Shown piece by piece: positions 44,874 to 58,819 of a stretch of DNA of 64,000 nt. The position numbers and the translations under genes were made by a program. Under the pieces are notes generated by a model. The model did not search any database. It had not been told where the DNA came from and saw only the letters and a program-made list of their open reading frames with translations. The stretch is taken from positions 55,355-119,354 of the forward strand of contig JADWOT020001805.1 in assembly GCA_036345935.2 (NCBI GenBank). The letters are read 5' to 3'. Source of the DNA: Taenia hydatigena (taxonomy: Eukaryota > Platyhelminthes > Cestoda > Cyclophyllidea > Taeniidae). Every line of letters starts with the position of its first letter. Positions within the stretch are counted from its first letter, which is position 1.

Positions 44874-46062
44874 CTAAGGTTCCTCCCATGTTCCGTGTGG
44901 CATGATTTGATGGGAAATGCACAATGACTGAACGATGAGCTGGGCCAGCGTGGGCGCCAGGAAATAAACTATGCGACTGTCATTCTTCAAGAGACGACAA
45001 GCGGTCTTTGCGTCCGTAGGTGTGACGAACCTTCCGGCTCTGTCCATTCGTAAACATTTTGAAAACACTGTTAGGGCATAGACAGTAGAAAGGCCGCACT
45101 GACCAAATGTGAATGAAACCACAACTAGACATCGAATTATATCCGCGCTTCTTTCTTTCAAGGTACAAACACGTCTTCTCCTGCAGTACTTAAGCAACAG
45201 CAGGAGCCACTATTCACTTGCTTCAATTCCGCATTAAAAAGATTCAAGCTAGACCTTAATTAAGAGAGCTCTCGCATATATATTCGCCACAACTCTATCT
45301 TCTGCAGAGAAAACTTAATTTTATTTGGCGAATCCCCTCCACAGAATAGTTAGTTAAATGCTCGCTTAAATCCTTGGACAAATGATGACAAAAGTGGCAA
45401 TAAATGACTGCTACAGTCAACACTGTAGCAGAATACAAGGTTAAGATTGATGCCATTTTGAGAGCCCATTCCCAAGGCTTAGCTACTTTTGCTTGCATCA
45501 TGCGATGGGCTGCTTGATGTCAGTGATGGTCCTGACACTGTAGATCACCACAGTAGATAAATGACGTCACTGCCGTAGCAAGAAATGCCGCGCAATCTGA
45601 ACTAGAGGCATTGAAACTTTGTCGTTTATACAATCCCTGTGCAATAAGAAGTAAAGAGGCTTAGTCAAAGAAGGGTGTATATTTTAATCAGATGAGGAGC
45701 TCACAAACCCATACAAAGAACGAGCAATATTTACCACTTGGACAGAGCACAAAGTAGACGTTCGTCAGTGTTTGCAGCGTAAGATAAATATCGAGGTGGA
45801 AATTCCGTAGGAAGATTAGAACAGAGGGGCAGGCTGTTAGCAAAAATACATGAGAAATGTCACCAGTAACAAGTAACCTCTTCTTTGCATTAATATAAAA
45901 GCCTAAAGAGCTGGTGGGACTTAAAAATTCATTACTGGGTAGGAAAATTATCACCTCTTGAATCCACTGTAGTCGAAAGGATATTTGTGGAGAAATATGC
46001 ACACAAATAAGCAAACAAATAAAAGAGGGGTTTTTTAAGTAGGCCAAAAATGAAATTTGCAT
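44874..46062 (-). CDS. Possible multi-span membrane protein exons
   Basis: Minus-strand open frames at 46062-45688, 45501-45295 and 45197-44874 each contain hydrophobic stretches that could span a membrane: HVFLLTACPSVLIFL, ALKMASILTLYSATVLTVAV, and CLVVVSFTFG with IVYFLAPTLAQLIV. Three neighbouring frames on the same strand with such segments suggest one polytopic protein, receptor or transporter. I could not define splice sites or join frames, and I do not recognise the family. Could be coincidence in AT-rich DNA. Confidence 0.25.
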
Positions 46063-47154
46063 TTGGCGTATTAAGCAAATTAGGATTAATGCAAGTAGTA
46101 CAGGCGAAGCATCATTGGCGGAATCATGTTTTAGCTGTCAAAGTAAAGTGAGTCTGAGAGGGCCTCAACGAGCCATAAAAGGGAAACGCTGAGCTAGGCA
46201 TTCACAAACACAACGTGATGAATCCTGAAGCCGTCATAAAGGTGCATTTGTTAACTTCTGCGAGGCTTTCATTGTCAAAGGGGTAAAATGCTCAAGACGA
46301 AGAAAAATGCCTTCGTTGAGGAAAGGAGATCAAATTTTTGTATGTGGCAACTGCCTTCCAAAACAATCGTGCTTATATTTCAGGATGTGGCTTAATGGAA
46401 TACAGAGTTGTGATGGAAATGCTGATTTGGGTAGCTAGTCCTACTTTGATGTTGACGTTGAGATGCTGTGCGATACTTGTTTTCGTCGTTTGATTGCCTC
46501 TTTGACTAAACTGCAATTGGATCTGCGTAGTCTTTATTGCATGTGCTAATTGAAAGCAGGATTTCCTGATAACTCAGTACTGCAACCAAACCCTTTAAGC
46601 GACTCTGCTACCAGCCTTTGATCGGCAGGCGAGTAAGGCTGGCTTGATGCCCAATTACGGGAGCTTGCGAAGGAGAGGTAGAGTCCTGTGACTTTGTTTA
46701 ATCACAGGTTTTGCGCTCAACCTGAGCCTCTAGAAAGGGATATCGAGACTCGGATACGTACTGATGGACGCATAACCGTCTCTGAACCACTTAGGTTATT
46801 TATTGCTGCCGAACACCTTAAGTTGGCACTGTGGTTAAAGCACCGCAGTTATTGCATGCCATCACCTTGACTAACGGTGTGTAGGTCACGCCAACCCAGA
46901 AAACAAAAGTTGCACAAGAGCAGCAGTTTACCTCAGAGACCTGCTATTGCATTTGTGCGTGCAAAATTAAGGCTTCGCCTGAACGTTTCGTGCAGTAATC
47001 TGGCCTCGGCGTATGCTCAATGCAACCTCATTACCCAAATATGAGCTTTACTTGAGCGTTCATCCCAGATAGCAAGCTGTGGCCACAAAGTAGAGGACAA
47101 TGATATGGAAATTATTTACTGCTTGGGATGCGCAACACATCAACAAGGAATGCT
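46063..47154. other. No gene recognised
   Basis: Nothing supported. Confidence 0.4.
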
Positions 47155-47600
47155 GGAACTGCTAAAGTTTGTTAGTAGGGCTTCGGGTGAATAAAATCTC
47201 AAGGCGATGTTGACCCTTTCCTTGAATAACTCACCACTCGGTCGATTAAGTGGTAATTTTTACTGCAAATACAATTTCCAAAAGGCGAGTAAGACAGCGA
47301 CAGTTCAACCAGCAGTTGATCTAAGTGCTTCCTGGCTGGATTCTTACCTTAGCGCGGTTTCTTTTTCCTCAAGTTAATTCGAGGAAAGGAAACTCAACAT
47401 TCCAAATATGAGAAGACCTTAGATTAGCAGGATTCTCCACTTCACTACGTTTGCTTTCCATCATTTTGTTTTGGAAGAAAACGAACAGACGAAAATTCAA
47501 GCATCATGCAATGCGGAGGAACCATATATTACAGACTAATTGCAAATAAAGGCAACTCAAAATCATTGTTATGCACTCAAAAACCAAGTCGATTGCAAAA
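47155..47600 (+). repeat. Dispersed repeat G, copy 2
   Basis: Partner of 43410-43860, same orientation. Confidence 0.7.
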
Positions 47601-50600
47601 CTTAAAAGTTTTTGTAAATTGCAAACAGTAACGGGAAACACATCTAAGAATGGACGCAAGCCATCAAAAGCGAATGCTCCTTAGAGCTGCATGCAAACTG
47701 TACTTCTGCCCCAGTCTATTAGATTGTTTTGTAATTAGGAAACAAGCACTGTTAAAAAAACAGAGAAACTCAAAGAGTACAGAACGAAAGATGGAAAAAT
47801 ACTATTTTTTCCATCTTTTGATTGCTATACTTACTCTATGCATATATGTTCACAGACCAAGTGGAAGAATGAGCACGCATTTCGCGTACACCACCTTCGA
47901 GTCATCTGGATTGTAATTAAGGGTAGATGAAATCTAAGTGTTCCTAAACAACAGTGGAACTCCGGCCGGTCACACACATGCACATACCGTTATTGAAGTT
48001 CTGTTTGCCATACTCACACGCACACACGTCGTGCAAAGGACATGCACGTTAAATAGGCTGTTGCATTGCAAAGAGTAGTCTTCTATCCAGGTCTGCTGCT
48101 GAGAATATCATAACTCCTTGCCATCCGTGCACTACAAATGCTATTGTCATATTCACCACTAAGGTCTCAGTCGAGCTTGAAGGCCACGCTTTTGCTGCCC
48201 ATATGCTGACAAAGGAACACATCAAATCATTCTCAAATCTACTCTGCTGTTGATCAATTACGATGTCTTCTATCCCACATATTCGATTTAGATGTCAAAT
48301 GAATTGACTCAGTCAGTCAAAAAGTGGCTAAGAACCCTCTCTGTAGATGTGAGTTTCCTAGGAAGGGCCTACAAAATACAGTTCTGCTACTACAGTGCTC
48401 GATTATGCAGAGATGCATGTTTATTCGTACAATATTGAAGTGGTTGACTGTGCAATCGGGCAATCAGTAAGGAATGAACTCCAAGCAGGGGAAGCATTCC
48501 ATTAAAGAGCGAAAATGAACAAATTAAACAAACTGCTGATAGAGGAGCTAACAAAAGCATTCAAGCTATGGCGAGGTGACATCAACTTCCAAGCGCGGGT
48601 TCCATTTGCATCGCGCTATAGGGTAGTGTCTAAAGCAATACCTATTTCATTTATGCTCTCCATCTCAAGGAAATATTACAATCACACTGCGTCTAGGGTC
48701 CTGTTTGTGCCCCTCACCAAATTTTTAATTCATTATTTTCCTCCTTTCATTTTCGCTATTATTTCGTTTCATTGATCGGCCGGTTGCAAGAATGGAGTCG
48801 TGTCAGCCTGGCCTTATAAAAGTGACCAGCAGAACTTCCAATCAACTGACTTTGAGCAGGCCTGTTATCAAAGCCACAGTCGGTTAAACATACACTTGTC
48901 GCAGAGGTTTGCCACCCAGCAAGTCTAATTTATCTATTTTACTTTATGTGGTACTGCTTACCCAAGTGATCTCATTGTGAAGTAGTTGCAGGTAAATGCT
49001 GTTATCATCCTCTGTCTGCTGCTTCACGTCCTCTTTAAGACTGTATGAAAGCCCGACTACTATCAACGCCAGCTGATAGCGCATTCATGTGTCGCAGAGT
49101 GCAGAGCATTTGCAGAAATAGGACTTGTTGATTCCTCTTCAGTCTCTTTAAAAGCATGCAAAACTAAAGAAGTCTTTGCCGGCTAAGAGGCTGTTGGGCT
49201 GATGTAAGGTGAACTGCCTTTCAATATGGCGGCAGTGAATACAAATAAAACGAGAATTATGATAGAAGCCACTTATGATTTCCTGTATAAGAATCATAAC
49301 TTTGTAAGTCTCACTTCAAAGTGTTCGTCTTCACAACCGTAGGGGTCACTCCCCCAGCATCTTGCCAAAGGAGTATGCAGCGTGCCGTTTAAACACGATA
49401 ATTCAAAGTTTCCAAGCTAGCTTAAGGGAATTGTGATATTGGTGTGGGTGTGTCATCCCACGAAGGATTTCCTTAGCAGTCGTTTACGCGGTTGCACAGT
49501 TATGCGGACTTGGGATGGCTTATTGATACATCGAGCTCTGGGGTCGGCAAGCCATCATTGTTGGCATAGCTGACGGCTAGTAGACAAAGAAGTCGAATGT
49601 TCTCAAAAGTGGCAATGGATTGATGTCTGCACAAAACACGTTGACCGTTACAAATGTCTGCAGGCAAACCTTTCTACCTATTTCTATCTCTGTAGGGCCA
49701 TTTGACCTTTGGGTTCCAGCAATCATACTAACTTCCTAACTGCGGTTAATTTTCCCACACCATCATCAGCTCGTTTCTCATCCAGTTTTGAAAGAGATCT
49801 TCTGATAGCATCTCCACTGGTGGCTGCCGTAATTGTTTTCTCATTTTCATAAGAGAAACAGTAACAAGTAGAGTCAGGTCGACATGCATCGAGCATTTAT
49901 TTGGACAAGGTTCTTCAAGTATCAAATGCTTGTGAGCGCTATCTTTCCTCTCTTGTCTTATTTAGTTTTACTACGATTGTAGCTATACTATTTGTTTTCC
50001 ATTATAATTCTACATTGCGTTTTTCATTGCTCACTTTCTTAACGCGTAACTGTGGTAGCTCTTGGTTTGTAAGACATTTTCGCAGCGGCTTGAGCTGGCA
50101 TACTAGACGTGTGAATTTTGCGGTATTTATCAAAGCACGAGTGTGATAGTCAATGCAATTGAATGGCATCTATATCGAAGGTAGAGTTCTCTGCCGCTGC
50201 AATTGTCAAATCAAGTGAATTAGATTACTGCGGCTAGAGTATGGATAAGATGTGGAACAGCGGGAACTAGTGCTCGTCATCAACAACATCTAGGATCTCG
50301 AAAACACGCGCCGTAGATATCTGGAATTATTTTAAGTAAGAGTGAAGAGATGTTTCATGGATGATACACAAAGCTGTATGCTTGAAGGCTAATAGTGTCT
50401 GCTTAACGTGGTTGCCTACCTCCTCTTTTCAAGGTGAGTCGGCTAATCTTTACTTTAATCCCACTCCGATATTGCCATCCGACCCGAAGTGCCACGCGGG
50501 AAGCGTGAGATTAGCCACAATGTGGATAATTTCATATAAGGTGGACGTTTCTAAGCGTCCCCTATTTCATTGCCTAGGGATGAGGCATTGCAGCTCTCCG

Positions 50601-50682
50601 ATCTCGAGTCCAACACCCATCGAACGACAAGTTCGCCATTCTAATTTACTGCCGCTTGCCAGATCCATTTGCTACGTGCCTG
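47601..50682. other. 3.1 kb without a supported gene
   Basis: Several short open frames without splice signals or motifs. Confidence 0.4.
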
Positions 50683-51656
50683 CACAGGCAACATGGACCA
50701 CTAACAACGAAGAAGACAAACAACCTTCACCTAACATGAAGTTTTCATCACGATGACATGCTGTATCGCTTAATTTGCCTCCCTTTAGCATTTGCTTGTT
50801 CGAGGTCAATTGCTGCGCTAAATACCCAATAGGCGCCTCAATACTACTCCCTTTCCACCACGAATGGTCTACTTTAATCTGATGAAAGGGAGAAAGGAAG
50901 GAAGTAGAGGTGTTATAGGAGGAAAAAGGCGATTAAATGCGGTGAAGTGGGTCTGTGCGTGGGTGGAAGGGAATATTAATTAGCCTTCAACTAAATATCC
51001 AAAAAAAGCATAAAGAAAAGGGTGAGATGAATGTGCCTTTGCACCTATGTGCATTCGAGTACACATACGCACATTCCTACCTGTTTCCATGCAACGACAA
51101 TTAAGGCGACTCGATAAAGGCGCAGAAATAAACATGGAAGACAGCACATGCGCAGACCCGGGATGGCAAACAGACAGGCGCGGACGTATGGTGAAAAAGG
51201 CACAGATAAAATGAGGAGGCGGAGGCACATGCTTGCCTAAAAATTGTAGAGCACCAGGTGGAGGGACTCCCTACAAGAAGAATGTTGCAGGTGGACAATG
51301 AGATAGGCAGGTAGTAGCGACTCACTCACCCTTTCTCTCGAAAAGGTAAGTAGAGGGAGAGGGGCAGGAGGGGATCTTAGGCACAATGAGATTTAGTCAG
51401 ATCTGTTCTATCCTCTGCCAGTCTGATCTGGGTTATGCATCTTTGCATTCATTAGTCATGTCACAGTCAGGAGTGAGATTGGTGGGGAGATAAAAAGGAG
51501 TTGCTAAGAGGGCGCTGGCGGACGGTGAGGCAGAAGACAGGAGGGAATAATTGATTTTAAATTCGAGGGAGGTGGGCGTGAGAGGAGTCTAAGGGAGGCA
51601 GAGGAGCGAGACGTTGTTGCGGCATTAAAGTGGAAAATAAAAGGTAACTGCAATGT
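50683..51656 (+). repeat. Repeat H, unit 1
   Basis: Starts at GCACAGGCAACATGGA and matches 51668-52710 almost collinearly: CATGAAGTTTTCA, CGAATGGTC-ACTTT, AAAAAGGCGATT and CGCTGGCGGACGGTGAGG. Adjacent units in direct orientation indicate tandem duplication. Ordinary open frames on the minus strand are not shared. Confidence 0.8.
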
Positions 51657-51667
51657 AGAGTGCTATG

Positions 51668-53420
51668 CAGCCGCACAGGCAACATGGATTACTGGCGAAG
51701 AAGATAATAGCCTTCACCTGGCATGAAGTTTTCACCAAGATGACATGCTGCATCGCTCAATTTGCCTCTCTTTAGCATTTGCTTGCCCGAGGTTAATGGC
51801 TGTGCGAAATACTCAATGGGCGCTCTATCACTACTCCCTTCTCGCCACGAATGGTCCACTTTTATCTAAGGAAAGAAAGAATAGAAGAAAATAGAGGAGT
51901 CATGGGAGAAAAAAGGCGATTCAACTTGGTGCAGTGGCTTTGTGTGTGGATGGAAAGGTGTTGACGAATTGTGAAGTGTAAATTGCTTGGCATCCAACCA
52001 GCTATCCAAAAAACAACCAAAGGAGATCTTACTCCGCTCATGACGAAACTGTCAATTTGGTAGTCTAGAATGACAAGTGTGTTTTTGTGCAACGCCGATT
52101 AAGGCGACTCCATAAAGGTGCAGAAATAAACATGGAAAATAGCACATGCACATAATCGGGATGGCCAACAGACAGGTGCGGACGTATAGTGAAAAGGTAC
52201 AGATGAACAAAGGAGCCAAAGGCACATACTTACACGAAATTGTAAAGCACCAAGTAGAGGGACTCTCTACAAGGAGAATGCTGGAGGTGGACAATAAGAT
52301 AGGCAGGTAGGAGTGGCACGCTCACCTTCCCTCTCGAAAAGGTAAGTGGAGGAGGAGGAGCAGGAGGAGATGAATTTGAGGCATTGTAGAGCAATTTAGG
52401 CTAGCCGATGCTAAAACAAGGCTTGATCTTAGGCACAGTGAGATTTAGTCAGATCTGGTCTATCCCCTGCTAGTCTGATCTGGTTATGCATCTTTGCATT
52501 CTTTAATCACGTCACAGCCAGGAGTGAGACTGGTGGGGAGATAAAAGGATTTGCTAAGAAGGCGCTGGCGGACGGTGAGGTAGAAGAAAGGAGGGGCGAA
52601 TTGATGTCGGATTCGAAGGAGGTGGGGGTGAGAGAAGTCTGAGGAAGGCAGAGGAGTGAGACGTTGTTGTGGAAAATAAAGGTGATTAAATGCAATGTAG
52701 AGAGTGCTCACTCCTTCCTCTTCGATTGAGTCGAATGCACGGAGCACGCATCATGGGACATAATGCAAAATGCAATATTTCGGAGCCTATTGGGCGTAGT
52801 AGGAGAGGAAGAGACACCCACATAAGATACGTTGTTGTGCAGCATGAGAAGGGATGAGTAGACAAGAGGGCTTTTCTTCACCCATTTCGTGGACTTCATC
52901 AAACTGAGTTCTTATCGGTGCATTCCGATCCCTAATACCTACTAGAAAGAAAGAGCTCCAATTCACGTGGCAGAGAGTTGTGCTTAGTAGATTAAACGGG
53001 CTAAAGCGGTATTGGAGTTGACTTGAATAGTAGCTTATAAGGCACCTCTGAGGGTGAGGCATGCAGGATAGATCAATAGCCTGTCCAACTTCTTACCTAT
53101 ACCATCCAAGACTGTCATGACTTAGCCGATATAGCCAATCCTGTCTGTTCCAACCCAGTCCAATCTAGTCAGATCATTTCAAGCCTAGTCATGCGAAAGT
53201 GGGACATGAGCATTGGGCAAATTTTTTGTAAGTCAATGAGTCTCGTAGTGCTGCTGCTTATTTGGTGTTTGTAAATGCATGCAAGAGACATGAAAGGTAA
53301 GTGCAGCACGGTAAGCGTAGTGCAGGGTATTTTTTGGCTAACGGAACCGAAACCCTACACCTAAAGGGGGAAGAGGCATTTCTGATGCACGTCCCTAGGC
53401 CTATGCTTGGACAAATCGAT
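51668..53420 (+). repeat. Repeat H, unit 2
   Basis: First kilobase matches unit 1. The remainder continues in homology to unit 3 (to 57340), e.g. GAGCACGCATCATG, TTCACGTGGCAGAGAGTTGTG and the GGCATTTCTGATGC region near 53375. Confidence 0.8.
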
Positions 53421-53629
53421 GTCTTGCACCATCAAAGGCAATAGCAGTGGATGCAATCCTTCCGTGGGGCAAAGTAGCATAAGTGTCTGGATGAAAGAGA
53501 CATTAAAATGGCTAGGATGGAGGCAAGGGGTTGCGAAGCCATAAAAATGGATTGAAAGAGGGATAAAGCTTGGAAATGGACGCCGTAAGATGTGCTAGCA
53601 CAGTAATGTTGTGCAGCATGACTTATTTC

Positions 53630-53780
53630 TTTATTCTCTACCATCCATTAATGAGCCAATTACCATGCCCACTCATCTAGCCATACAGCCTAGTAAAATA
53701 TGAAAGAATCGACTTCATGGAAGGACTTTGAATTTTGTTATAAATGCAACACTCAAAGGGGCTAAGTGTAGCTTTTTTTC
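53630..53780 (+). repeat. Dispersed repeat, pair with 24840-25030
   Basis: Same short motif series as 24840-25030, same orientation. Confidence 0.5.
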
Positions 53781-54459
53781 TGCGTGACTTACACTGAATA
53801 CCAGATTTGACAACATTAAATGGCGCACGTGAATTAAGTAAGAAGGATTGAGGGAAAAATAATGCAGGAACAGGAGAGGGGTCGGTAGCGTGACTTGCCT
53901 TAATTTTTCCGACATCTATTTGTTTTGGTCCTCTGACGTCTCTAGAACTGCGGAGGAGGAAGTTGGGAGTGGCGAAGAGATGGCGAGGGAGGCGACGGTA
54001 GTAGAGGATAAAAGAAGACAAGGAACAAAGGAAAAATGCAGCGAGGGGCGGGGGGGCAACGGCGAATGACTGAATGGTAGGAACGACAGCGGGGAGCAGA
54101 ATGAATGAAGAAAATGGTGCAAGGCGTAGAATTGCATCTCTGACAGTTTTCTTTTGCGATTGACTTCTTTGAATCTGACACTCAAGTCGATTAATAGCAC
54201 GTGCCGCGTGGTGCCTCTTAATGTCGCCTGATGTAGGCTTCAGACAGCATCCCTCGTAGGTGGTTTTGTGGGAGCAGGCACCACTTGCTTTTATGCATCT
54301 CCACCTTGGCCGAATTTTGTGTATTATAGTGCATGCAAAGGAGACGAAAGTGAATAGGAGGTATCACCGGTACTACTGTGCTTTGAGTTAATTGCGCTGC
54401 CTTGATGAGACTGCTTGTCCTCGGCTTTAAATCCCTGATGGTTGCAATTGGAGGGACAC

Positions 54460-54940
54460 CCTTGGGGCATTTGGGGACAGTAAGAGCAATGCGAGGCATG
54501 AATTAAGTTAAGAAATCTGGACCTCACTTCTGACGATTGCTATGGAGTCAGAGAGGGTGCATTTTGGGCCAATCATTACTTTACACTAGGGAGTACAATG
54601 ACATTTATTGTACCTCCCCGGTGAAGAGAAAGCAACACGCTTGTGCAGCTAAAAGGGACGAAAGAATCTTTGGGTGAGAGGCGAAGACGGGACTTTTAGG
54701 GAAGGGGACTGAAGAGATGGGGAATTGCCATCGTTGAATGTCTCAGCACAGAATTTTTACGCTGTCTTTCTATTTCCCTTCTCCTTTTCTTCCATATGTT
54801 TACAGGTCCATTCATTTACTTGGTTACTTGGATATGTGTTCGAGTAAAGCAGGTGATAATCGACCCCGTAGAAGGAATCTGAGTTTCTATCGAACGGCAG
54901 ACTCGAAGACGCAATCCATAATTTTGCCGCGGTGAGAGAC
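54460..54940 (-). repeat. Dispersed repeat I, copy 3 (inverted)
   Basis: Reverse complement of 14030-14460, with landmarks GACAGTAAGAGCAATGCGAGG and GGATATGTGTTCGAGTAAAG. Confidence 0.65.
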
Positions 54941-55769
54941 AATGTTAACTCAAAGCATGCAACTTCCATTTCTTTTGGCAATCTTGCGTCTTTGGAATAG
55001 TAGAGTGGGAGATTAGGACAGTTATTGAGAGATCGAGAGAGAGACGGTGGAGGTGGTTGTGAGAAGCAGACCAAGATTGAGTACACTCCGGTTACGTATC
55101 ACTCCCGGTAGTAACTGACAATTCCACCCATCTGCAAATCTTTATTCTCGCACACTGATAAATGCCTTTTGCTACTCTGTATGCATATCCACTAAAACCA
55201 ACCCCTCACCCACCTGTAAAAGTGTCTACCTTATTGCCTGTCTCTCTTAGCGACGGCCGCTAAGCATGAGTTCATTTGTGCTGTCATTTCACTCAAAAAT
55301 TCAACAGCGATGAGGTGCAAGATGCAAAGGGAATGCAAGGCATGGAAGGAACGGATGTGCAATGTCTGGCATTCTCCCAACTTCTTCACGGAACCACAAA
55401 TTTTGAAACATTTAACATCTAGTCAAGAGAAAGTACACTCATGGTAATCTAGTCCAACGTCCACTTGGCGAAATCAAAGGTCTAAAACGTCATTCATACC
55501 AAGTGGTGTTCAATGCTTGCTAGAGTTTTCCTTTTGCTATGTACAATGGTCGGACACTTCGGACACCGTGAGATGGCGTGGTTAATTGGAGTGAGAACGG
55601 ATGATCAAGCACCTACCTGGTTAAAAGTGGAGGCGATTTACCACTCAGCTGCAGGTTAACATGAGAAACTGTGGTTCTATGATTGAACAGTTTAACACAG
55701 AAAAGTGTATGCACATAGTAATGCATGCATGCATGGAGTGCCGGATTCGGTCCCGGAATTATAGCTCCA

Positions 55770-57340
55770 TACATTTATTTTTTTACTTTAGCGTCACGAG
55801 AGCGTCTTACACCTCTGGATCCCTCATGCTTCTCATACCTTCACCTTCTTCTGATCCAACATCAATTCTCTCCTACCTCCACCTTCTCTCCTTTTCTTCT
55901 CCTACCTCGTCGTCTCTCAGCGCTCTCTTCATAGTCGATTTGATTGGCTAAGGAGGGCAAGTTAGCGGGCGAGGATGAGATAGAACGTGCCTTTGCACGC
56001 ATATAAGCACAAGCACACGCACATCCCTAACTGTTTTTGTGGGACGTCAATCAAGGTGACCCTACAAAAGGACAAAAATAAAAGTGAACACTGAAGCACA
56101 CATAATCTTGGGCAAATAGACAGGCAGGCGAAGACACTCAGTGGAAATGGAGGAGGCAGTCCAGATCGAAAAACACATCATCTCACCCGTTATTGCAAAG
56201 CGTCAGGCAGAGAGATTCCATAACAAGAGAAATAAAAAGGATTTGGAAGTGAGATGAGCAGGTAGGATTTTAACTAGCTTAAAAATTACAAAGTACGAAG
56301 TAGGGTCAACATGCCTATCTTCGCCCTCGAAGAGGAGTAGAAGTAGGAGACAAATTTGGGGCAAAGTGGTGTGGGGCAAACTAAATCGACAGAAAGAAAG
56401 ATAGAAGCTTAGAAGTAATAAAAATTTAAGTCAATTTGCGCTAAAACAAAATTTGGTTTTGGGTAGAGCGTGATTGAGTCAGGTCTAGGTTATAAATTTG
56501 TGCATTATTTTATTGTGCCATAAAAGAGATTGAGACTAGTGGAGAGATGAAAGGAAGCCAACAAGGAGGGCAATAACAGACGATGGGGTAGAGGAGGCAA
56601 AGAAGCAGAATGCTCTCGTGGCACTAAATTAAATCAATGACGGCAAGGAGCTAAAATGCAGGAAGTACTCACTCCTACCTTCCGAATGAGTTGTATGTGA
56701 GGAGCATAAACATTGTGACATGACGTAAGACGCAATACGTGTGAGCATATAGAGCGTAGTAGGCGACAAAGCTAACACTCACTGAAGACGCGCTGGAGAG
56801 GCACGAGAAAGGAGGCGTAGACATGAGAGCTCATCTCCATCTGTTTCGAAGACGTCATCAGACCCACTTCCAGTCTGCGTACCTTGATCCTTAATGTCTG
56901 CGGCGAAGGAGAAGATCGTAATTCACATGGCATAAAGTTGTGTCGAGTTGATTAGGCGGGTTAACCAAAATGTTAGCGCATGAGGAGCCTTGCTCAAGCC
57001 TATAATATGTGAGTCTATTTTGCTAATCTTGTTTATTCTGACGCAATCCAAACCAATCGGATTTAGTCAAGCCTAGACTTGTGAAGCGCGCTACAATGCT
57101 TCTGCAGTGAACATGAATATTGTGCAAGTTGTTTTGCATCAGCAGATCTGCAGATGCCGCCGCTTATTTAGGGACTTGGAGCGTATTCGGGACGTGTAAA
57201 GCAAGTGCTGCAAGGCCAGTGTAGCGCAGAGTGGAATGATGATGCTAAGAATCGGCAAATCTCCCCCAAAGAATGGCATGGAGTTGACGGAAGGGCTTTT
57301 CTGATGCGTATCCTAACTCTGTGCCTAGACAAATTGTCAT
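55770..57340 (+). repeat. Repeat H, unit 3, diverged
   Basis: 55940-57340 aligns with 51013-53420 in direct orientation but is more diverged (CGTGCCTTTGCACGC, AATTCACATGGCATAAAGTTG, GGGCTTTTCTGATGCG). The preceding 55770-55935 resembles the reverse complement of about 52560-52660 (CCAACATCAATTC), indicating a small inversion at its left edge. Confidence 0.7.
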
Positions 57341-58138
57341 TTCGCAAATTGAGATATACTTAGAGTGTATTGCGCTTGGAATGATTTGTCACTGTTTCAC
57401 TTGTGTAATGCCTTATGTATGCATTGATCCAAGCTGCCAGTCAAAAGCTAATAGTATTCTGACCCTTCCAATGGGACGGTGGGACGCGGTGCGCAGCACC
57501 TCCGTAAATTAAATCTATTTCTCGCCCAAACAAGCTAAAATTTTTATGCACTATAATGATTCGTACGAATCAATTTTGCTGCGCATTAATGATTAAATCC
57601 TTGCGAATATACAGTAAAGTTTGATTGTCCAGTAAATGGCTATCGTTAATTTATATACGACAAACATAATAAGAATCAATGAGAGGCGATTCGTTCTTAC
57701 CTTAGTTATGTGTAAAGTAATGCCAAAGGCAAAATTCTTATTTTGAATCGCTCGTTAAAAGACTTATGATTAGCAAATTATGCTCCAGTCAGAAGCGATA
57801 CATTCTGGTGAAATCCATGATCTCCAAGCAATTCGCCTCGCAAATGCCTCCTTTCTGCAGCATACACTAATTGCAGTAATTGAAGCGCCTCACAATGATT
57901 GCAATGGTTTGACATCTCCCTAATAATGACGTCTCTTTGCAGCCAAAGGCGATATCTTTGCTATTTAAAAAACATCACTTTTTTTGAAAAGGAAGAATTA
58001 AGTAGCTTATTGTAGATTTAAAACCTTGGTTATTATCACAAAAAACGGTATTTAAGTCAAAGAGGAAAAGTCTGGAGCAGTATCTAAGTTTTCTACTTGA
58101 ATTCAGTTTTTAAATTGACTCTTCCTTTTATTCGTAGG
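57341..58138. other. No gene recognised
   Basis: AT-rich. Ends with a pyrimidine-rich tract and CGTAG at 58138, a plausible splice acceptor for the next entry. Confidence 0.35.
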
Positions 58139-58629
58139 TTCTACCTACCCTTTTTTCGTTCCCGTCTGCGCAATGACCCTCTCACCCTTAGCTGCTCTGC
58201 ACGCCGGCAATACACTCCTTGAAGTTCGTCTTTGGGAAGGCTTCCAAGTGCTACACTTACCTTAATACTTCGCCGAGGCACGAAGAGCTTTGGCTACAAA
58301 ATATTTGCCATCACGAGGAAGTCACCTCAAGCCAGACAGTTGGATGTGAATTGGCTTTCACACTTACGAATCCGGTATTATGCAAGAGTTCTATCAATTT
58401 TCGAAGAACAATAAATGTCTTTGTTTCCTGTTTTCCGGAGGCTGAATTCAAACAATCAATCACACGGCGATATATTGCAGTTGATGGCATCGGCACTTGT
58501 AGTCTGGACTCTGATAGCATTGATAAAGTGAATGTCACCCTGTTGTTGCATCTATTTGACTCCAACGACCCTCACCAAAAAAAGATACGAATCAGAAGGA
58601 TCATACGATCAAACGTTCGGCCACACTAA
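58139..58629 (+). CDS. Possible exon of an unidentified gene
   Basis: A good acceptor (CTTCCTTTTATTCGTAG) ends at 58138. A frame open from 58192 to the stop at 58627-58629 encodes protein-like sequence such as CELAFTLTNPVLCKSSINFR and SDSIDKVNVTLLLHLFDSND. The first 80 bases are open in a different frame (FRSRLRNDPLTLSCSARRQ), so an additional intron or a frameshift must be assumed. I do not recognise the family. Confidence 0.3.
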
Positions 58630-58819
58630 GCCAATCACTAAGCGCATCCTAATCAGAGCAGATACATCTGTCGCCTAGTAATCTGACACAACATTATAAT
58701 TGGAACGCAACCAGAGTTGTGTTTTCATAAAACAAAAGGAGTTATAAAAGTATATTATATCCGAATGGACGCTCTTGGGGAAGCGCAAGCACGTTTGATG
58801 GCCGGTTTACCTCCAGATT

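Noticed and set aside
50361..50756. 131-codon plus-strand frame
   Set aside because: Its 3' third lies in repeat H unit 1; no motif recognised and no matching frame in the other unit.
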